Source: Rhyacophila brunnea
Lineage: Eukaryota; Arthropoda; Insecta; Trichoptera; Rhyacophilidae
Assembly: GCA_022495005.1 (NCBI GenBank)
Contig: JAGYXB010001856.1
Coordinates: 124,001-188,000 of the forward strand
Reading direction: 5' to 3'
Length of the DNA: 64,000 nt
Shown: positions 58,753-64,000 of the stretch, piece by piece
Position numbering within the stretch: position 1 is the first letter of the stretch
Layout: every line of letters begins with the position of its first letter
Position numbers and translations under genes: made by a program
The notes under the pieces: model-generated
What the model saw: the letters and a program-made list of their open reading frames with translations, nothing else
Databases searched by the model: none
What the model was told of the DNA's origin: nothing

Positions 58753-59050
58753 CTTCTTCTTTCACCCTATCACGACCCAGCATTGGGGCGTAGGGCAAGC
58801 ACAAGCTCGCGCCACTTCCCTCGATCCATCGCCAACTCTTGTGCCTCCCGCCATTCCAGACCTGTAGCACGTAGGTCGCTTTTGTAGCAACGTTGTAAGG
58901 TGAGGGAGAGGCGGCCACGACGACGGAACCCTTAAGGCTGTGCCACAAGGGTTCGAAGTGTTGCACTCTTTGGCGGCATCCGGAACTCATGTCCCAGCCA
59001 CGTAAAACGTATCTTCGTGTTTACCTCAATCACCGAAGGCTGCTGCGTCT
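58753..59050 (-). repeat. GC-rich repeat fragment with (GAA)n tail
   Basis: A 300-base GC-rich block ending, on the minus strand, in a short AAGAAGAAGAAG run (plus-strand TCTTCTTCTTCTT at 58747-58760). A LINE-like 3' fragment with a trinucleotide tail is plausible, but no reverse transcriptase motif could be read. The short frames in it are not convincing. Confidence 0.4.
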
Positions 59051-59819
59051 AATATTAAAATAACATGTTTTACTTATATGCAAGAGTGGAATATAATTAT
59101 TAATTATCAATGCTTCGATTAACGTATTTTATTCAAATACGTAGACCTACGTATTGCACCTGTGCATATTTTTTAATTTATTTAGAGAGATGCAGATTAA
59201 TGGCACCAATTATTATTGTCTCTGGTATGCCTGTATCCTATGCATTGAAAAAAAAACTATTATTGTTGGATAGCCATAAATGTAATCATGATTTCAAATG
59301 GTTTATTACTCTTGCGGTTCATGGCTATAAAATCCGAAAATACAAACGACTTATGATTTGAATAAAGATTCGCAAATGAATTTATAATTTCTCTTTTATA
59401 TCGCAGGCTTGTCGGTTAGTGAGTGCCGCAGTGAAATTATTCATAGGAATTATTATCAGTTTTCACTGGTATTCTATTTTATTGCATTTCTAGAAACAAA
59501 AGTGCCCCCCAATACCATCACTATATATATTTTTTTATAATTTCATTTCTTGTGCAGTTTCAACAATTTGTTTGACAATTTAACAGTTGCAAATGATCAA
59601 GAGGATATCAAATTAAGCTGGCAAAATAATAATATATTAAGGGCATATTCCGTAAGATTAGTGTTGTGCTCCCAACCTTTTATGATAGGAGAAACCCTTG
59701 AAATATTTTGAGGAATCTCGGGTAACGTCGGCCAAGTGGACACCATATTATTAAGCTCATCTCTGGTAAAAAATAATACCACAAAACATTTACACTTTAC
59801 GTTGACGTACTGCTTATTC
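59051..59819. other. Intronic AT-rich DNA, nothing recognised
   Basis: Short frames on both strands without domains. Confidence 0.4.
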
Positions 59820-59823
59820 TTAA

Positions 59824-60170
59824 GATCGTACTTCTTAGGTGCGACAAAATTTCGCACTCGTCGCCTGGACTCGCCAATCGGGGACCGACAGTCGAGGTGT
59901 GCGCACGTCGATTTGTTTTGTCATGGCGTTGGATGAATATATTCTTAAATCATGTAAAGATGACTAAAAAACTTTATATATGTAGGTACTTGAAAAAGAA
60001 AACATGTCAATCAATATACTATTATTATTAGTATCTAATATAACACTAAACATAACATTAAATGGACGCATGTCGAATTTTATATAACAAATTATATTTC
60101 GTTCGGCACGCGTCATTTGCACAATCCGCGCATCGCCTAGCCACGATCTTTCCTCAACTGAAGTATAGCC
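59824..60170 (+). mobile_element. TTAA-flanked MITE, copy 2
   Basis: A 347-bp match to 2549-2912 in the same orientation, bounded by TTAA at 59820-59823 and 60171-60174. Shared words GGTGCGACAAAATTTCG, GTAAAGATGACTAAAAAAC, TTAAATGGACGCATGT and CACGCGTCATTTGCACAATC. Confidence 0.65.
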
Positions 60171-60382
60171 TTAATCCCAATGCCCATATATTCAGGCCGC
60201 TGCACGAAACTGTTAATTTCGATCACAGTGCCAGTTATTGCTTATACTTCGAACACAATATGGTAAACTGTTTGTAGAAAATGACGATTGTTTCATATTG
60301 AAAATAAATGCCTTAATTAATTTGAACGAAATATCCTATCGATAATTGTCATGTACTGCGAGCAAGTTAGGTACCACAATAC

Positions 60383-60906
60383 GTGTCCGGAAATTTGTAC
60401 GTATGCAGTTCGCCGTATCACTCTTCATCGTGAAATGTTGTATCGGAAATATATATCGTCTTTGGGTTGTACTTATAGTACTAAGATAAAAGTCATGTCT
60501 AAATAAACACTATTGTTGTCGGTTTACAGGAAGCCAGCGGCAAACAAATTCTGAAAATAGCTGATATACTGGATTATTTGTTAGGTTAGGTTAGGTTAGG
60601 TTTTCATTCTTGAATTCATGAATTTTGACAAAATCGGCTATGAAAATTGACGTGGTTCCCGCCTGGTTTCCTGTAAACCGACTTGTACCTAAAACACTAA
60701 TACGTAATAAAAACTACCAAAATACAAGGGAAAGACAGTAGAATGTAATTAGAATTACATTAAAATATATTAGTAATTAGATTAGAATGTAGATAGAATG
60801 TAGGTATGTAATTAAATTAATAATACTTTTTTCATCTCTATCCGATAAGAAAGCTCACTGCGAACTGTGCTACGGTAAAATGTAATACGTACAAATTACA
60901 TGTAAC
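60383..60906. mobile_element. TIR element, GTGYCCGGAAA family, copy 2
   Basis: Ends GTGTCCGGAAATTTGTACGT on the left and, from the right, GTTACATGTAATTTGTACGT, imperfect inverted copies that continue inward for about 60 bases. It is colinear with 40300-40717 but has about 100 extra bases on the right. A perfect (TTAGG)4 run at 60581-60600 lies inside it, where the other copy has a diverged version. Confidence 0.6.
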
Positions 60907-60908
60907 CA

Positions 60909-61502
60909 CCACAATGCTTTCAAAGTTACTCAATAAGTGTCGCGGAAGGCTATAAATGACCTCGGCCTTATCCAGACCAAGATACATATATCGGTTCGTA
61001 AACAAATGAACCCTACATACATACATGTGTGTTTATAAACTGTTTGAAAGTTGTATCAAAACTTTACATTTACAGACATTTACGAAAATTTAACATTTTC
61101 TGATACAAACGTTCATGTATTATTGTATTCCAACGCTGATGAAAAATTTTGTTCATGAACATAATATTATGTGCTTGGTCTTGACTAGACTTTACAAACA
61201 AACATTGTGTATAATATCGTATCTGGTTTTTGGGCTGCCACCATGGCGTTTCGGACTCATTCCAGAGGCCATTCTCTATCCGAGATAACATGAAACGTAG
61301 AGGAAAGGAAGAGGAAGTAGGTACCTACACACGGTGATAGCCCAGCATCCGATAATAATCAACCATGGCACTCCCATGCAATATAATATTCTTTACTTGT
61401 ACCTACCTAGTATAATATTTTGTAATGATTTTGTGTTCATATACGTAATTGATTTTTTTATATAATCAATCACAATATGATTAGGATTATACTAATACCC
61501 CG
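60909..61502. other. Intronic AT-rich DNA, nothing recognised
   Basis: No exon or bounded repeat seen. Confidence 0.4.
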
Positions 61503-61920
61503 TTTACACGTGACTGCTGACAGTACGTATTATCGCGGCCATAACAAAAAAATGCACGTGTAAACACGCATTATCGTGCAAATTACAAGATTCCATGCAT
61601 GGATTAAAAAAGTTCAGAAGCTTCTGAATTTTCACGCAATAATTAAACTGTGCGATAACTGCGCCTGCGCAGTAGAACGATAATGACAAACCTGCCAGTA
61701 AAAAAACTAACTACCTACACCGCGCAGAGACTCATTTTGAGTTTAACCGATTTTCACGACCTGTTAAATAGTACCATACAATTACAACATCGCGTCTTGC
61801 TTACTCTTGAAGAATGAGATTGGCGAGACAGTCAGCACTTTTACGTGTAAACAGTTATTATTGCGATAGTAAATACACACTATTGATGCAAGCAAATCCA
61901 TGCACGTATATAAATACTTG
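61503..61920 (-). mobile_element. Uninterrupted copy of the repeat at 23501
   Basis: Reverse-complement match to 23501-23870 plus 24321-24376, without the 450-base insert found there. Ends CCCGTTTACACGTG and CCATGCACGTATA. It shows the empty site of the nested insertion. Confidence 0.7.
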
Positions 61921-62044
61921 CTATTGTTAACTATCAAAATGCTTATTTTTTTTATTAATAAGTCACTTAAAATGCTTATTTTTCTTTTTAAACGTTTTAC
62001 TCAATTATAAAAATAATAACCTTCCAAGATTTTGTAAATTCTTG

Positions 62045-62120
62045 CGGATCCCCAGCCACGAACCCGCGGAACCTGGTTGAGAATCAATGTGTTAGATCTT
62101 TGCTTCCCATCCAGTGTGTG
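62045..62120 (-). repeat. Degenerate tRNA-like SINE head
   Basis: On the minus strand: GATGGGAAGCAAAGATCTAAC, CATTGATTCTCAACCAGGTT, then CGCGGGTTCGTGGCTGGGG with a recognisable but mutated B-box. Old SINE head or tRNA pseudogene. Confidence 0.4.
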
Positions 62121-62287
62121 AACATTTTTTGAAAACTCTAATAATACGTGCACATGTGTTACTATTTAACGCAAAACTTTTTAATATAACAATTTACGCT
62201 AACTTAAAAAGGTTGAAAGACTTGTAAACATCTTTTCATGTTTCCAACATGAATTTGAATTTTCGAAAATGTGGGTACTTATTAAAA

Positions 62288-62317
62288 CTAGCACCCATGT
62301 CCGATCCTAATAAAATC
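62288..62317 (-). mobile_element. SINE tail, part split by insertion (outer piece)
   Basis: CCCATGTCCGATCCTAATAA is the complement of the SINE tail seen at 8186-8402. The rest of the tail resumes at 62998 (AGGCCTCGACAGAGTGGAGG, then TTTGTAAG), beyond the element at 62322-62993. Confidence 0.6.
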
Positions 62318-62321
62318 ATAT

Positions 62322-62993
62322 CGTCGCCGCAAAATCAAAGGGCACATGTATGTGCAATTTTGACGGTTTTGAGTTATGAATCTATGGGCAAAACGGCATT
62401 TGTGAAGCAAAACCCATGAATTCACAATTGAGCAAAGAAAATAAAGGTGACTTGTGTATTTGTAAACTGATCTTCATTTAACGTATAGGAAAAAGGTAAC
62501 ATGTACACGATTTTAGGAACTATGTGCAATGTTTACAAAAATAATATAGGAAAAGGGTAACAAGTGTAATTATTTAAAAGTGAGTAAGGGCCTTTGAACA
62601 AAAAAAAATTCGTTGCAGAAAAAGGGCACTTGTGAAATTTGTGAAAAATTTAAAAACATGTTGGCAGCGGACAAAGAGGCCCAAATAAATATTTTGGAAG
62701 ATCACAAAAAGCGTAAAGTGGACGCTCGCAAATCAAAAGATGAAGATAAATGCATATAGGAAAAAGGTAACATGTGACTTAAAACCTCTTAAAAATCGAA
62801 AATTGACAAGATATTAAAAAAAAAAAAAAATGCATTTCAATCTTGAGTAATTAGGTCACATGTGTTCCAAATTTAATTTCAAAATATTAAATAATAACCT
62901 CTCCACGATTTTTTTTCACTTCAAAAACACTAAAAATGCGTTGTTCTCAAAACTCAATTTATGCACAAGTGCCCTTTTGCTTTTGGGGCGACG
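62322..62993 (+). mobile_element. Unclassified TIR element inserted in a SINE
   Basis: A 672-bp element. Left end CGTCGCCGCAAAATCAAAGG and, from the right, CGTCGCCCCAAAAGCAAAAG, both followed by GGGCACWTGT. ATAT flanks both ends (62318-62321 and 62994-62997), a possible 4-bp duplication, and the two flanks together rebuild a SINE tail. The word AAAAAGGTAACATGT or its variants recurs several times inside, echoing the end motif AAAGGGCACATGT. A short cysteine-containing frame (62598-62759) is present. I cannot assign a superfamily. Confidence 0.7.
62598..62759 (+). pseudogene. Cysteine-containing ORF remnant in the unclassified element
   Basis: A 53-codon frame without an ATG start, opening after a TGA at 62595-62597. 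It reads GTCEICEKFKNMLAADKEAQ, later EDHKKRKVDARKSKDED, and ends at TAG (62757-62759). The CxxC pair followed by a charged, helical, H/K/R-rich stretch looks like a piece of a real protein and not chance AT-rich sequence. It resembles a segment I recall from uncharacterised transposon-type proteins of insects, but I cannot name the family. An AG just upstream (CAG at 62616-62618) could be an old splice acceptor. Confidence 0.5.
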
Positions 62994-62997
62994 ATAT

Positions 62998-63045
62998 TAT
63001 AGGCCTCGACAGAGTGGAGGTTTGTAAGCACCCATGTAAGTATGT
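62998..63045 (-). mobile_element. SINE tail, part split by insertion (inner piece)
   Basis: TATAGGCCTCGACAGAGTGG and AGGTTTGTAAGCACCCATG continue the complement of the SINE tail begun at 62288. Confidence 0.55.
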
Positions 63046-63146
63046 ATAAATTGGTTGCAAAATGTTGCATGCTAGACAATGAACTATTGTAATGGGTATT
63101 TAAGAATATCGAAGAAGAGAGTATTTTATCAAAATTCTATAATTAA

Positions 63147-63507
<361 letters not shown>

Positions 63508-63575
63508 CCAGGACGGAGGAAGTTTTTGAAGGAGGCCAAGACCCACCGAGGGTTGTATTGCCATTAATGATGATG
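63508..63575 (+). pseudogene. LINE 3' tail with (GAT)n
   Basis: CGTCCAGGACGGAGGAAGTT, GAAGGAGGCCAAGACCCACC and GAGGGTTGTATTGCC, followed by ATGATGATGATGAT. Same order as at 24709-24955. This is the 3' end of an RTE-like LINE, and only the tail remains. Confidence 0.6.
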
Positions 63576-64000
63576 ATGATCGTTACCTAACCTAACCTAA
63601 CTAGAATTCGTCAAACAAAATCGATGGCCAAAAGAATATCGCGAAATTACTCAAGTGTGTCTTCAGAATAATAAAAATCGCAATTATTTCTAATAGTGGA
63701 TTCCGCGAAAATTTCAGTTTTTTTTCGATTTCTTTAAAATTATTGTTGCCAGTAAGTAGGTACCTACCTATTACATCGCTGCCTATGCGTGAAATTACTA
63801 TTTTCAAATAAACAAAATATTATCTACGCTTAAAAAAATGTAAAAAAGATAATTTTTATCGGTGGTGGCTGATGATGATACTAATTGATTCATAAGCATT
63901 GGCTTGGATTTTAGAATGCCAATTGAATTGTGAAAATTGCCAATTTTTCCCTAAAGCAGAGACTAATATAAATATGGGCATCCACTGAGTAGGTAAATTA
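63576..64000. other. Intronic AT-rich DNA at right edge
   Basis: Includes a short CCTAA run at about 63587-63600 (three units). No exon seen. Confidence 0.4.

Noticed and set aside
60581..60600. Telomere-proximal position of the window
   Set aside because: Only four TTAGG units, inside a dispersed element, and a gene continues past the right edge.

Overview
The window is AT-rich invertebrate nuclear DNA, most probably from a moth or butterfly. This rests on several things: a CDR2/centrocortin-family gene with animal splice sites, relics of the RTE- and R1-type LINEs common in Lepidoptera, a tRNA-derived SINE family, many short inverted-repeat DNA transposons, frequent GTAGGTACCTAC-like words and short TTAGG runs. 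The order is an inference. There are no bacterial features and no CRISPR array.

Only one host gene is supported. Its first coding exon (28362-28473, +) and second coding exon (63172-63284, +) join in phase across a 34.7-kb intron. Together they give a 75-residue N-terminus of a coiled-coil protein of the CDR2 / centrocortin family, and the gene continues past the right edge. The left 28 kb look intergenic, or hold untranslated upstream parts of the gene. A CpG-rich patch at about 26965-27135 is the best promoter or 5'UTR candidate, and a second patch at 34480-34580 lies inside the intron.

Most of the remaining recognisable sequence is mobile DNA. From left to right: a TTAA-flanked MITE (2549-2912); diverged repeats (3172-5834); palindromic MITEs (6742, 10989, 33843 and a partial copy at 963); a SINE (8186); a 1.4-kb foldback element (9227-10617); a dead mariner (12550-13852); a run of hAT-like MITEs with target-site duplications (15554, 16113, 17764, 21194, 28948, 48691, 49073, 50431); and a nested pair (23501-24376). 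Inside the intron lie two more foldback elements sharing one TTAA (37075-40119), a 5'-truncated R1-type LINE with a 574-codon open frame (41068-42792), a PIF/Harbinger element with TTA duplications and a transposase remnant (44629-45739), an RTE 3' fragment (47876-48367) and an element of unknown type that split a SINE (62322-62993).

The clearest unusual points are three near-perfect long hairpins in one locus, two small transposon families defined here by their 8-bp duplications, and the unclassified element at 62322-62993 with a repeated motif and a cysteine-containing ORF remnant. Everything was read by eye. Family assignments above the level of TIR, duplication and motif are inference.
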